A stretch of 64,000 nt of DNA from Albugo candida. Taxonomy: Eukaryota; Oomycota; Peronosporomycetes; Albuginales. Both the position numbers and the translations under genes were made by a program. The stretch spans positions 248,001 to 312,000 of the forward strand of contig JBDOQK010000039.1 of assembly GCA_040437565.1 (NCBI GenBank), in the 5' to 3' direction. Below the pieces are notes generated by a model. The model had not been told where the DNA came from. It ran no database searches and saw only the letters and a program-made list of their open reading frames with translations. Below are positions 22,161 through 32,942 of the stretch, piece after piece (position 1 is the stretch's first letter; each line of letters opens with the position of its first letter).

Positions 22161-23585
22161 CTGTAATGTAATTGATCTCACGGTCGAGCCAGTCTATTTT
22201 TCTTCCGCTTGTATTATTGGAGGATGTATTCTATTAATAACAAGTCAATGCAATATGTATATGTTCATCGTGGAAGATCTTTCGGGATGGAACTTTGAAG
22301 AAATGGTCTACTTGCTCAAAAGACTTGGGGAATGATCAAGATAGAAAGCTTTGCAGATTAATACTAGACGAAGAGGTGGTTTTCAAAAGAGCGAAGGTTT
22401 TGGTGCGATAATCGATACAAATCCAACAAAAGGAGTTGAAGCTTTTACACACAAAAATCGTCATGTCACGAGTGTACAATCGGCAAATGTTAAAAGCATC
22501 CAGCAAGAGATAAGCAGTATATACAGTGCAATCAAGAGCACATGGATCCGTCTGGTTTAGCTTGATTATCTATGTCATGCGTACTTGGTATGTTAGCGTA
22601 ATTGGTCGGGAAGGATGTATAACACCTCATGCAATTGATTAATGCGGCAGTGATTCTGACATACTCTAAAGTGTCACTTGATGCGATCAAAAAGTACACA
22701 GAGATCAAAACCATCAATATTCTGCGGTCAAAGTCGGACTTGGGGATCGACTACAGGTATAAACATCGATGTAAACACATTAAAATGAATCAGATTCCAC
22801 AAGTCTCTATACCGCATGAAGATCAGCAATCACATTGTTCACGTCTTTTTGAGCGCCGCGCAACAATACCAACACTCAAGATATACAGGATCCTCTCACA
22901 GCCACGAATAAAAAAATGCTTTTCGAGAAATATTATTATTGCGAAATTCTTACAATCTCAATCTTTAAGTGACTCAATCTACACTTTGCGCCTCTTCTTA
23001 TCTCACATGTCAGCTTCGAGGAATTTGATTTTATCAGTATTGTATAATTAATTGACGGACAAAATCTTCGCACACAATTTTCGTGGATGGCAGAACTTCG
23101 GTCTAGTTCTATAGAATGCGCACGAAAGTGAGCTCAAATACACTCGTTTCTATGCTGCGGCCTAAAATGTATACCATGTATTACTGTAAAGCATCGATCC
23201 ACAGACAATCCTTTGCGGGCAGTACACATTAGAGAAGATGTCGACCGCTCCAATTTCTATCAGGGTCAAAAACGTCAGGATGTCTTTGTTGCGCTCTACA
23301 GCAGAATTCACGGGTTACGTTCTCTGTGTATAAACAAGCCACGACCGGATCACTTTTACGGCGATACAATAATCCATAGAGCGTGTACTTTTGTGCGATT
23401 TTTTATCAAGGGCTCTTTTCTTCAATGACTCGACGATACCCTCCTATCCACATGCCAAAATGATTTTCTACGTGTAAAATAGCATTATCATATGACAACA
23501 AGGTCCTTTGCAAACATTGCGATTTGCCGATCTGTCTCAAGTAAACAAGTCATTGATCTGTATAAAGCTCGCTTTCTATCGTATA
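22161..23585. other. Intergenic region, no firm gene
   Basis: The region should contain the 5' exon and promoter of the minus-strand lipocalin-like gene and the promoter of the TKL kinase gene. Short open frames on + at 22351-22560 and 22629-23051 read as weak protein without recognisable motifs. Confidence 0.4.
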
Positions 23586-26081
23586 ATGCGAAAGCAGTCT
23601 AGCAATGACTTGCACTATAGTTTTCGCAAAGTATCATCGCAATTGCTATGTTTGTGTATTTATATCCGCTTTGGGAGCATATGCATCGCGATTCCCAGTG
23701 ATATCACAAGTCGATTCATCGCCGCGGAAGAGATTGTGTCCACTTTGAACATTCCCTCCATCGATATTGATGAGGTTTTGACACCAAAGGAGGTCTTACA
23801 ATTAGTTATGGATAGTGAGGTTACTTGGGAAAGCCTCTCAGTCACCGCAAAACTAGCAGTATTGTGGCAGTTTGGCTTTGTTTTCATTGGCACCAGTAGC
23901 GCCACACCCGATTACAGCCAACTAGTTCAAATATATACACTATGTCAATCATCCTCACGACAATTGCGTGCAGGTTCCGATGCATCACGTGAAGGAATTC
24001 CAATGGATCAAATCGCTCTTTCTACCAATGAATTTTCCGACTCGCAGTGCTCAGTAGAAAGATGTGCTTCCGCTTCTAATGTGGAGTATACAACCAACAA
24101 TAAATGCTCTCCAAAGTTTACAAAGCAAATTAAATGCGCAGTACACTCCATTGTGCACAAGGCAGGATCCGAGAGCACTGCTTCAGGTGTGGATTCGCTG
24201 AATTCGGTCATTCCAACGTTACCTAGCGCCTCATTATGGATGCAAACTGAAGCTGTAAGTACTACAAACGTGCCATACCCTCAAGTATACGCTCACAGAG
24301 CCTTGTTGAAAAACAAACGAACGAGTCGTAGACAAGTAACTCAAGCAAGGGATCTCTACTCTATTCACATGCAACCGATCCCCGACCTGAACTTGAAGCC
24401 CGATCAGCAATGTGATTCGCACTTCCAGGATGTCGTCATTCCATGTCTTGATCCGGAAAGTGATGTATACAAACCGGACTTTTGCCCACCTCAGGTTGAC
24501 ACTATCGGGCTATCAAAGTGGCTCAAAGAGATTGTGGCGGCCGATAGATTGGAAAAAGAGGAATTTGTCAGCACAGAGCATGTCGAAAGTACGGACCAAC
24601 GTATCTCAACGTTTAGTATTGTTTTGCTGGCAACATTAGTGCTACTTATCGCCGGGGCTGTCGCATCATATTACTTTCTATGGTATCGTCCAGATAAATT
24701 ACAGAAACGTGTCCCTGATAAAAATTCTGATAAGATTGTGGCTTCAACCACAGCACGCAAGCAGGATAGTGTGAAGAATTTTGGAAGCTCGGGTCTGTAT
24801 CACATGACGCCACACTCCTTTCCAATCCTGGGCGAGAATTCTATGGATTCAACGCATGATCCGATTTTGCAGTCTGATGTGTACGATTTCAAAAAGCTGG
24901 AAAGCTGTAACAGTTCAGTTCTTATGTGCGATAACAGAAGCGCCAGATCGTCATATGCGTTCATCGCAAGTGCTCCGGACTCTTTATGTATGGAGAAAGG
25001 TGGCGTGTATGATGCTTACAAGAACGCGGCACGACTTCATAATAAAACAGGTCCTACGAACGTAGTGTTCACCTCTTGTCCATCGAATCAAGGTACAGAG
25101 AATTCAAGAAGCTCTATCATGTCGAATGCAGGCGGAAAACGACTTACAGAGTACATTGAAGAATCAGATGCAATCTTACAATTCACCAGCGACCCAGTTG
25201 TACTTTCACGACAGATTGCGTATGACGAATTCACTTTTTTGCGAATTCTATCAAAAGGGGCATTTGGAGAAGTCTGGCTTGGTCAATTGGAAGATCGACA
25301 TGTAGCCATCAAGCGACTATTACCGGAACGATCTCACATCTGTTCCAATTTGGAAGACTTTGCAGCTGAAATTCGTCTCATGTGCAATTTAAATCATCCC
25401 AACATCGTGCCTATGATAGGAATTAGTTGGGACAATCGTTTTTCCAATTTATGCGTTCTCACAGAGTTTATGGATCATGGAGATTTGGATGTGGTGAATG
25501 AAAAGTATGGTGATGAGCTCAAGTGGGAGAAAGAAAAGCTACAAATCGCTTTGGACATTGCCGAAGGAATGCTTTACCTTCACTCCCAGCAGCCGGTCAT
25601 CATTCATCGAGATATGAAGTCAAAAAATGTCTTGGTCAACAAAACATGGCAGGCTAAAATCAGCGATTTCGGAATCAGCCGCAAAACGAACATGAACGAA
25701 ACAATGACATCAGGAGTGGGAACACTATTATGGACCGCGCCAGAGATCATAGAGGGGAAGAAATACTCCGAGAAAGCAGATATTTATTCACTTGGAATCG
25801 TATTTGGAGAACTCGATACCGGCGCGAGACCTTTTGCGCATATGAAAAATGACCGTGGAGACGCAATGCCTGCAATGCAACTCGTTCAGCAAGTTCGATT
25901 GGGGAAAGCAAAAATGCAACTGCGTTCTGACTGTCCGCAGAGTGTTCGCAAACTCATTGAAAGATGTACGTCATTAGATCCCGACGTACGCCCAACTTCA
26001 ATGGAAGTAGCATTGACACTCCGAAGTACGATCACATCTGAGATTTCGTTGTTGAACGTAGTCAATGTGCCTGTAAAGTAA
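23586..26081 (+). CDS. TKL-type receptor-like protein kinase
   Basis: A single-exon gene of 831 residues from the ATG at 23586; the frame is open a little further upstream without an ATG. Residues about 18-38 form a hydrophobic stretch that may act as signal peptide. About 300 residues without leucine-rich repeats follow, then one transmembrane helix (residues about 343-363, IVLLATLVLLIAGAVASYYF) and a juxtamembrane linker. The kinase domain spans residues about 545-825: glycine loop SKGAFGEVWLG, VAIK lysine, catalytic loop HRDMKSKN, DFGISRK, TAPEI, and the DVRPTSME end motif. All catalytic residues are present, so it is probably an active Ser/Thr kinase of the tyrosine-kinase-like group, as expanded in oomycetes. 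The ligand of the extracellular part is unknown. Confidence 0.85.
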   Translation: MRKQSSNDLHYSFRKVSSQLLCLCIYIRFGSICIAIPSDITSRFIAAEEIVSTLNIPSIDIDEVLTPKEVLQLVMDSEVTWESLSVTAKLAVLWQFGFVFIGTSSATPDYSQLVQIYTLCQSSSRQLRAGSDASREGIPMDQIALSTNEFSDSQCSVERCASASNVEYTTNNKCSPKFTKQIKCAVHSIVHKAGSESTASGVDSLNSVIPTLPSASLWMQTEAVSTTNVPYPQVYAHRALLKNKRTSRRQVTQARDLYSIHMQPIPDLNLKPDQQCDSHFQDVVIPCLDPESDVYKPDFCPPQVDTIGLSKWLKEIVAADRLEKEEFVSTEHVESTDQRISTFSIVLLATLVLLIAGAVASYYFLWYRPDKLQKRVPDKNSDKIVASTTARKQDSVKNFGSSGLYHMTPHSFPILGENSMDSTHDPILQSDVYDFKKLESCNSSVLMCDNRSARSSYAFIASAPDSLCMEKGGVYDAYKNAARLHNKTGPTNVVFTSCPSNQGTENSRSSIMSNAGGKRLTEYIEESDAILQFTSDPVVLSRQIAYDEFTFLRILSKGAFGEVWLGQLEDRHVAIKRLLPERSHICSNLEDFAAEIRLMCNLNHPNIVPMIGISWDNRFSNLCVLTEFMDHGDLDVVNEKYGDELKWEKEKLQIALDIAEGMLYLHSQQPVIIHRDMKSKNVLVNKTWQAKISDFGISRKTNMNETMTSGVGTLLWTAPEIIEGKKYSEKADIYSLGIVFGELDTGARPFAHMKNDRGDAMPAMQLVQQVRLGKAKMQLRSDCPQSVRKLIERCTSLDPDVRPTSMEVALTLRSTITSEISLLNVVNVPVK

Positions 26082-26160
26082 ATTTTGGCTGTACCGGTTG
26101 ACCCAACATCCCTTGATGCAGCTCAAGTGAGTGATAATAAAGTATTGATATTTATTCCGT

Positions 26161-27423
26161 TTATTTACCGTCTTGCACAATGCTGGCGCCCTGCTCAGCT
26201 CCAGTCAAGAAGCAAGTTGGCTGAGGCTGCGATGTCTCTTGTGCTACGATTGCTAGTCGCTCCATGACGTTCGGGACATGGTCAAGTTGCAATAGGACGA
26301 TAATGCACCCACCAAAGCCAGCACCAGTCATCCTAGCTCCATACACACCAGGTGAAGCTTGGGCTGCTTCTACCAACGCATCTATTCCCATCGTGCTAAC
26401 TTGAAAATCATCACGTAATGAGACGTGACTGGAGTACATAAGTGACCCAAGCTCATTCCAAGCATTTTGTTTGATCAAGTCTAACGCTAGCAAAGTTCTT
26501 GCATTTTCAGCAACAACGTGTCGTGCCCTTCGAAAAACGACAAGCGACATGTGAGGTCGCGCTACTTTGAGCTCATCCAAAGTGATATCACGCAAATGTG
26601 AGATTTTCTTGCATGCATAGCTTCTTTGTAAAATTTCGGTCGCAGTACGACATTGAGCGACGCGTTCCGAATATTCACTTGTGCCAAGTTTATGAGAAAT
26701 ATTCGAATTGACAACCATAACAACCGGATTTTGACATTCAGAAAGCGGATACAAAGGGACTAAGGAGAATTCTTGACTTCGACAATCGATCAGGAGGCCA
26801 TGATGGCGAACACCGCAGGAAGAAATGAGCTGGTCCATGATACCGCATGGAACTCGACAGTAATCACGCTCCGCGCGCTGACAAAGTAATGCGCGCTGCG
26901 TTGTACTCAGTTGGGGAAATGAACAACTTTTCTTATAAACCGCTTCCAAAAAATATGCGAATGCAATCTCTAAAGCAGCTGAACTGCTCAACCCACATCC
27001 TATGGGTATGTCACTCACAATAGCGATCTTCACATTCCAGTCATTTGCACGCAGATTGTCAGATAGGAGCGTCAAATACGCGGCTAAAACTCCTTTGATA
27101 TAACATGACCAGTGCCCCGCTAGTTTGCCTGGGTCTTCATCGAAAACTGAGCTTATCGGAAAAGAGACCATCTCATCAGGATTTTGGCTGGAAACTACGC
27201 ATGTCTTCATCTCATTCGGACCGGAGGCTGTACCAGCGATTACAGTCTTCTTACCGATCGCAAAGGGAAGCACAAACCCATCATTGTAATCCGTATGCTC
27301 ACCGATCAAATTGATGCGTCCTGGAGCTGAGGAAATGGTCAGATTTTTGGATTCTGCAGAATTGAATGAGCTTTGATACAAAGCGATTGCTTCCTTGACC
27401 AAGCCAGAATTTTGATTCTCCAT
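26161..27423 (-). CDS. Galactokinase
   Basis: Phosphorylates galactose at C1 with ATP, the first kinase step of the Leloir pathway. It is a 420-residue single-exon GHMP kinase. The galactokinase signature GRINLIGEHTDYNDG lies at residues about 31-45, the ATP-binding motif GCGLSSSAALE at about 135, CGIMDQL with the catalytic Asp at about 180, and the C-terminal GARMTGAGFGG at about 372. Length and motif order fit cytosolic eukaryotic GALK, and all key residues appear intact. It is convergent with the kinase gene at 23586-26081, 79 bp away. Confidence 0.92.
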   Translation of the reverse strand: MENQNSGLVKEAIALYQSSFNSAESKNLTISSAPGRINLIGEHTDYNDGFVLPFAIGKKTVIAGTASGPNEMKTCVVSSQNPDEMVSFPISSVFDEDPGKLAGHWSCYIKGVLAAYLTLLSDNLRANDWNVKIAIVSDIPIGCGLSSSAALEIAFAYFLEAVYKKSCSFPQLSTTQRALLCQRAERDYCRVPCGIMDQLISSCGVRHHGLLIDCRSQEFSLVPLYPLSECQNPVVMVVNSNISHKLGTSEYSERVAQCRTATEILQRSYACKKISHLRDITLDELKVARPHMSLVVFRRARHVVAENARTLLALDLIKQNAWNELGSLMYSSHVSLRDDFQVSTMGIDALVEAAQASPGVYGARMTGAGFGGCIIVLLQLDHVPNVMERLAIVAQETSQPQPTCFLTGAEQGASIVQDGK

Positions 27424-27943
27424 TGAGAAATCAGACTTACTTGAGCTTTTTTGTCTCTGAATTCCTTCAAGTAGTGAGTGTGATGAACGCTATTGCGAAG
27501 CGTGATCAACTGTATGATTTACAATCTTTTTGTCGCACACTTCGATGGAATCGCACGAGTTTGTAGCATCGATTTTCCTTATCCTTTTCCAATTCTTAAA
27601 AGCTAATCTTAGAATTTACAATGTATCTTGCAGTCGGTTGCGAGAGAGCGACTTGACAAATGCACGATAAAGGGTCCATATATCGCATGATCCATCCATG
27701 ATAAAGGCATATGCCAGGCGCTCAATGAGCTTAACGTGACCTGAGAATTTTAAATCAATCTGAAACTCCCTTGGACCTACGAAGAAATGCGAAGATTGCG
27801 GATGAAAGCATTTGCTATCAAATTCTGTTTTTTTTTTCGATACTTTGAGTTACAAGATGGCATACTGAAAGCGTGGTAGCGAGTTATAGAGAACATGTGG
27901 AAGCAATCGAGAAAGCCGATTCGATCTCTCTATATAAGCGATA
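27424..27943. other. Intergenic region of 520 bp
   Basis: It lies between galactokinase (its 5' side) and the 3' end of the EDEM-like gene. Includes a poly-T run of 10 at about 27828-27837. No open frame of note. Confidence 0.5.
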
Positions 27944-30124
27944 TTACCAGAGCCATGATGATAACGATACTACAATTTCATCTTCTTCCTCTAAAAATGA
28001 TTGCTTATGTTTCCTATGATTCTTCACGGTGAGAAGAGACTTCAACTCGTGGTCTTTTATAAGCTGTACCAGTCGATTAACATCTTCCGCTAATACCATC
28101 AGAACCGGAATGCTCACATTCTGACCAATTTTGCTTCGATCGTCCCATATCAAGTAGAATTGAGTTCGGTATTTTTTGTATGGTACACGTGCGGTGTTTA
28201 TGATAACGACACCTGCAGCTCCCGCTTGCTCCAAGTTCAGCGCTTTTCGTGCAAAAGTACAATTGCCACGATACACCATCACCATTTTACCGGAAATTCG
28301 TTCGCTAAGTAAAGAAGAGGGTGAAATTGTATCACAGCCATTACCCACCGGTTCCAAGTCGAAAAAAGCTTCCAAGGTTAATTTTGTATTGATGATTTGC
28401 TGACCAAATTTCGCTGGTGATGCCAATATGGTACCCACATGAGTGTTTTTGTACCGCACAGAGAGGCCTAAAGGCATATATCCGGAAGATGAATACTTTC
28501 TGGAAGATAACGATTCCACTTGATTATTCTCGAACCCAGTCGAGCTTTCACATTGATGCAAGATGGCCATCTGATGAGAAGAATTTCGTCGATACAGCTC
28601 TGGTGCTGTGAGAAGTATGTGGCCCTCCGTGCTAAAAATAATCTCTGACGATTTGACTGGACGCGTCCAGTACCCTTCGCCATCAAAACAATTTGTTGTT
28701 CCAAATGCTGAAACGTTGGACACTGTGTGCGTCTTGCCAATGTATGTGGAGGGGACGATCACACTTGGATCATCGCTGAAAAGAAGATATAAGTATTTTA
28801 TCGTTTCTGATAAAAAATAGCTATCCATCCGATCTTCGACCTCCAGTGTATAAATATCTTTGACAGCGGCATATCCACAGGGAACTCTCGACACAGCTTC
28901 AATATCATGCAGCAATTTCCGTCCAACCTTCAAGTATTTGTGATTGCGTGTTGCTTGATATAGATGATATGTACTTTCAATCAGTTCTGGTCGAAGAGGT
29001 GAGGCTCTCGCCCATTCAACCACAGCACCTCCTCCACGCAGATCGAACAATTCCGGCATTGCACCAAACTTGACCCACAAATCAAAGAGTTTATCATGAC
29101 TTTTGACTGCATTTATCACATCACCTGCCAGAACTTGCAAACCAGGCCAGAATGCTTGCAATGCGGATACCCGTGGATATCGTATTCTACGATTCCCATA
29201 ATGCATGTCAACTTCTACGTGCAAATCATTAAATTTTGTATGAGCTTCCACAGCAGTATAGCTGCTGTTAAATATGTCCAGCCATGAAGCCTCTCCGGTA
29301 AGTATATGGTATTTGAGCAAATATTCGTAAAACGAATCGGTTCCTGCTCCGATTCCTACATGTGACGATGTCCATGTACCCGATAGCACATCGATCGAGC
29401 TGCCCAATAAATTCAGTTGTGATCGTCGTTCCCAGACTGCCAAAACAGCTACTCTTGCTTTCTTCTCAAAAATCGGATTCTTTGAAAGACGGGAAAGATA
29501 AGAGAATTCGACAAGAACAGACCCAGCAGCAGGGCATGTTACAAAAGGCCCATGCTTGCTTATTCCATGCATCAGATTGATTCGATCCATTGGAATTCCA
29601 GTGGGGGTGTCAAAAGCTGGCAATAGTCGAGTGGCCAAATCGACTGCTAATTCGAGCAGTTCATTTGTGTATTCCGGTGGTGGCATCAAGCCCACATAAT
29701 CACTGGATGCCAAAACGTGTGCAGATAGCAGCCCTCCAATGACTCTAATTGCTGATTCAAAAACCGATACCGTCACATTCCGATCAAAAGTAACATGCTG
29801 AATCACAAGCTTCACAGCTCGCCTGAACTCTTTATGATCACCCAATATAGCCAGCATGTCCAATGAATCGATCAAAGTGAGAGAGAATCCACCGAGTGTC
29901 TGGTCCAAATCGCCTCTTTCCCTTCTATCCCATCGTCTTCCTTCACACGTGAGTGGTTTCAATTCATCCCATGGAAAAGCGTGCTCCATATAATTATTGT
30001 AGCCATGGTAAAACATTTCTCGAGCTTGATTTTTCAGATGAATGCGTTCTGAGGAGTGGAATTCTCGAGCGTACAGTTGAGGCGATACATACATTAGCAG
30101 CCATACAAAACCATCCAATCTCAT
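27944..30124 (-). CDS. EDEM-like GH47 alpha-mannosidase with PA domain
   Basis: A 726-residue, single-exon ER-lumen protein. EDEM proteins trim or recognise N-glycan mannose on misfolded glycoproteins and hand them to ER-associated degradation. Residues 1-19 are a signal peptide. The GH47 domain (about 30-470) opens with HAFPWDELKPLTCEGRRWD and continues through SLTLIDSLDMLAILGD, SFYEYLLKYHILTGE and RPELIESTYHLYQAT. A protease-associated (PA) domain lies at about 570-690 (VYRGNCTFARKALNLEQAGA, then AGVVIINTA), the combination typical of EDEM3. The C-terminus is acidic and hydrophobic (EEEDEIVVSLSSWLW) with no KDEL-type signal, so retention must come some other way. Confidence 0.9.
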   Translation of the reverse strand: MRLDGFVWLLMYVSPQLYAREFHSSERIHLKNQAREMFYHGYNNYMEHAFPWDELKPLTCEGRRWDRRERGDLDQTLGGFSLTLIDSLDMLAILGDHKEFRRAVKLVIQHVTFDRNVTVSVFESAIRVIGGLLSAHVLASSDYVGLMPPPEYTNELLELAVDLATRLLPAFDTPTGIPMDRINLMHGISKHGPFVTCPAAGSVLVEFSYLSRLSKNPIFEKKARVAVLAVWERRSQLNLLGSSIDVLSGTWTSSHVGIGAGTDSFYEYLLKYHILTGEASWLDIFNSSYTAVEAHTKFNDLHVEVDMHYGNRRIRYPRVSALQAFWPGLQVLAGDVINAVKSHDKLFDLWVKFGAMPELFDLRGGGAVVEWARASPLRPELIESTYHLYQATRNHKYLKVGRKLLHDIEAVSRVPCGYAAVKDIYTLEVEDRMDSYFLSETIKYLYLLFSDDPSVIVPSTYIGKTHTVSNVSAFGTTNCFDGEGYWTRPVKSSEIIFSTEGHILLTAPELYRRNSSHQMAILHQCESSTGFENNQVESLSSRKYSSSGYMPLGLSVRYKNTHVGTILASPAKFGQQIINTKLTLEAFFDLEPVGNGCDTISPSSLLSERISGKMVMVYRGNCTFARKALNLEQAGAAGVVIINTARVPYKKYRTQFYLIWDDRSKIGQNVSIPVLMVLAEDVNRLVQLIKDHELKSLLTVKNHRKHKQSFLEEEDEIVVSLSSWLW

Positions 30125-30760
30125 TTTTATTCGGAAGATTTGAATCCCAACGGGATTGTGTTTTTGACAATGGATGAAAAGCTGAGCTTTTGCGGCTTTG
30201 GGAACGTAAAGTCAGAGCAATTGATGTCGATTGATTTCTACCAATCACAGAGTGAAACGTAAAAAGCTATTTTGATATATGTATTTATGATGTGCTACCA
30301 TCTCATGCTACCGTATTCTACATTCCATATTTTCTTGTGGTTGAACCATTGACCTACGTGTAAAAGAATAGGGTAATTGTGATGCAGTTGTTTTTAGTAA
30401 GAAGATTGCGCTCAGATGGTCGTCGAACGTGAAAACGCAAACATTAGTCGGTGTTCAGGCTAGGGTCCTAAGGTTAAATGGAAAAAGGTCTGCAAACGCA
30501 GTGAGCAAACATGATACTGATTAGTATAGAACGCACGTATTCAGTATACGTATCAATTAGGATTTTTTCAGACTCACAATGACAAAAATTCAAGATTATG
30601 AACGAGAACGTGCGTCTAATGGTTTGCTTATCTGTGAAATGCAAAGAGTTCCATACATACACCAACACAGCTCGAGTGTTTATTCAGGCAACATAAGCTA
30701 TTAATACACATCCCGTTCGTCTGAGTGAACTCTTATGCTACGCTCTTTCGATTCGGTCAA
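30125..30760. other. Intergenic region between divergent genes
   Basis: About 640 bp between the EDEM-like gene (minus) and the coiled-coil gene (plus), so it holds both promoters. No gene or clear repeat seen. Confidence 0.5.
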
Positions 30761-32806
30761 ATGAGATCTTGTCGTGTCAATAATCAAGTACTCGCGCCGT
30801 CGTCACTGTTGGAGACGCACATTTTAGATAAATTAGACGAGACAGTGTCAAGGTCACAGAATTGTGTTTCGTGGTCGCAACTGCCACCACAACAGAAAGA
30901 GCCAGATGACAGCTCTTATTATTCATCGTCGATGTATACAAATCTCAATCAGGAGAACGACCGAGTCACATGTGCCTATCCCACGGACCAGCGGACTCCA
31001 CCAGTTGAGAAATACGTCAAGAAGATCCGGAAGCAGGCTCTAGAATTGTATCATCTTTACACTATACATGAAAACCAGCAAAAAAAAGCTCAAAAGCTTG
31101 AACGAAAGTTGTTGAAGCAGAAAAAAGTAGCGCAAGGTTTGGAAGAAAGATGCAAGGAATTGAGACAAATGCTCGAAACGATGTCAAAGGTGCACCGAGG
31201 GGAGAATACCGTCAGCAAATTGCAGAAATTGTCGTTTGATCTCGAGCACGAAAAGAAGAAATGGTCACAAGCGCGTGTCAAGGCGCAAGGTGTCCTTATG
31301 GAATTAGAGAAATACCATCAGCGCGTTTGCGAGAAGAATTCTGGGCCAAAGGATACAGAGGATGAACGAGCACAGTACATTCAGTTGCTAGAACGCGTTG
31401 TGCATTTAAAGGCAGATGAACTTGAGTGTTCAGGACACGAAGAGCTGCTACTATTACTTTCGTCATTGCGGCAGACGGGCTACAAGCAAGAAATGGCTCT
31501 TGACGAAGCTCAACGTGAAATTAGCGCTTTGAAGCAACAGAAAAGAGAAGTGGAACAGTTGAATCGCCAGATTGATTACCTCCAGTCCGAGCTTAATCAA
31601 AAAGAAAATACGCTTGTACAGACCGCGAATGAGCGACAAAGGTGGAGACTCGACTGCGAGTCACAGAACGCTCGCTTGCAAGAACTCGAGGCTTTCAATA
31701 GATCACTCAGTATCACCGTTGAAGAGCAACGTGTTCGGGAAAAGAAGCTAATACGACGGTACCAACACACACGCAAACAATCAAAAGTCTCTTGCTTTCA
31801 AATCCAAGAGTTCGAGCAAGAACGAAATACAACTCGTGAACAATACGAAGAAAAACAACAGCTATTCGAGATGAATAGTATGCGTAGTATAGAAGGAGAA
31901 CAGCGGTTGATGCAAGAGCACCGACTCATACAAGGAAGGCTCGACGATTACGTAAACGCCGTTCAGAGTCTCGAGTCAATTTGTCATCAACAGCTGATCC
32001 GATACATTTGTCAGAATGGCGGCGATATCTCGCCGGGGCTCGTAATGCCATTTTTAAAATCATTAGAGTCGATATTTGACGTGCATGCGTCAACGGACTC
32101 TGATTCATTGGCTTCTTTTAACGATCGAATTCTAGCTTTTGTCAAAAACACGATCAATTTTTGCGAAGAAGTATATCGGGTTGAAGCTTCGTATTCACGT
32201 GAATCTGATTCTTTGCGCGCTGCGATTGCACACTTGCAGCAAACTGTTACACTATACGAGCTCGAGCTTGCTCATCGTGACGAGGATCCGGCAATTTCGA
32301 ATTTGCCTCTGAACGCGTTTAAAACAGAAGAGGAGTGTAAACGAGGTCACAACATACGACACAGTTACCAGCTCAAGCAATTTGAGATACAGCTCGTGGC
32401 TTCTCAACGACTATTCGTGGAATTGTCCAATTACTATTCCGAATGCTTGCCCGCTCAACATGAATTGAGAAAGCAGTACGCTTTACTGAACCGTGAGAAT
32501 CCATCAGAAATGATTCAATTCTTTCCACAATTAGTGAAAGCTTATATTGCCAGCTGTCACTGCGAGTGTTCACGTCCCAACTTTTGCGAAAGGAATGTGA
32601 AAGCCAGTTCAGACTGTAGCTCCGAGGTGCCACCTTGCATCCAGGGTAACGCTACACCATCTATACCATATGAGGCGTATACACAAGACTCGATCCAACC
32701 AATCGGATTCCAAGATTTTAGGGAAGCAGAGAGTGACCTCGACCCCCTACAAGATCAAATAAATTTGGTACAACAAATATTTCAAGCGTATAAAACTCAA
32801 CGATGA
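30761..32806 (+). CDS. Long coiled-coil protein, unknown function
   Basis: A single-exon gene of 681 residues from the ATG at 30761; a GTG lies 36 bases upstream in frame but the ATG is preferred. Residues about 85-400 are nearly continuous coiled coil rich in Gln, Glu, Lys and Arg (QALELYHLYTIHENQQKKAQ, EISALKQQKREVEQLNRQID). A second helical part runs about 400-600. There are no membrane segments and no catalytic motif. Such proteins in oomycetes are often centrosomal, flagellar or vesicle-tether components, but nothing in the sequence selects among these. Confidence 0.75.
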   Translation: MRSCRVNNQVLAPSSLLETHILDKLDETVSRSQNCVSWSQLPPQQKEPDDSSYYSSSMYTNLNQENDRVTCAYPTDQRTPPVEKYVKKIRKQALELYHLYTIHENQQKKAQKLERKLLKQKKVAQGLEERCKELRQMLETMSKVHRGENTVSKLQKLSFDLEHEKKKWSQARVKAQGVLMELEKYHQRVCEKNSGPKDTEDERAQYIQLLERVVHLKADELECSGHEELLLLLSSLRQTGYKQEMALDEAQREISALKQQKREVEQLNRQIDYLQSELNQKENTLVQTANERQRWRLDCESQNARLQELEAFNRSLSITVEEQRVREKKLIRRYQHTRKQSKVSCFQIQEFEQERNTTREQYEEKQQLFEMNSMRSIEGEQRLMQEHRLIQGRLDDYVNAVQSLESICHQQLIRYICQNGGDISPGLVMPFLKSLESIFDVHASTDSDSLASFNDRILAFVKNTINFCEEVYRVEASYSRESDSLRAAIAHLQQTVTLYELELAHRDEDPAISNLPLNAFKTEEECKRGHNIRHSYQLKQFEIQLVASQRLFVELSNYYSECLPAQHELRKQYALLNRENPSEMIQFFPQLVKAYIASCHCECSRPNFCERNVKASSDCSSEVPPCIQGNATPSIPYEAYTQDSIQPIGFQDFREAESDLDPLQDQINLVQQIFQAYKTQR

Positions 32807-32942
32807 TTGGGAGGGTTTGACACAAATAATTTTCACCTGAGCCAATCTTATACCGTCATTTAAGAGTGTGACACGCTCGTAATAAAGAAGAGAAAGAAAA
32901 GTTGGATAGCAAACTTCCTTTTATCATATCAAATTCAGCAGC

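Noticed and set aside
22351-23051. Plus-strand frames that could form a gene divergent from the lipocalin-like gene
   Set aside because: Joining trials (for example via a 42-bp intron near 22296-22337) gave readable but unrecognised sequence and no consistent start.
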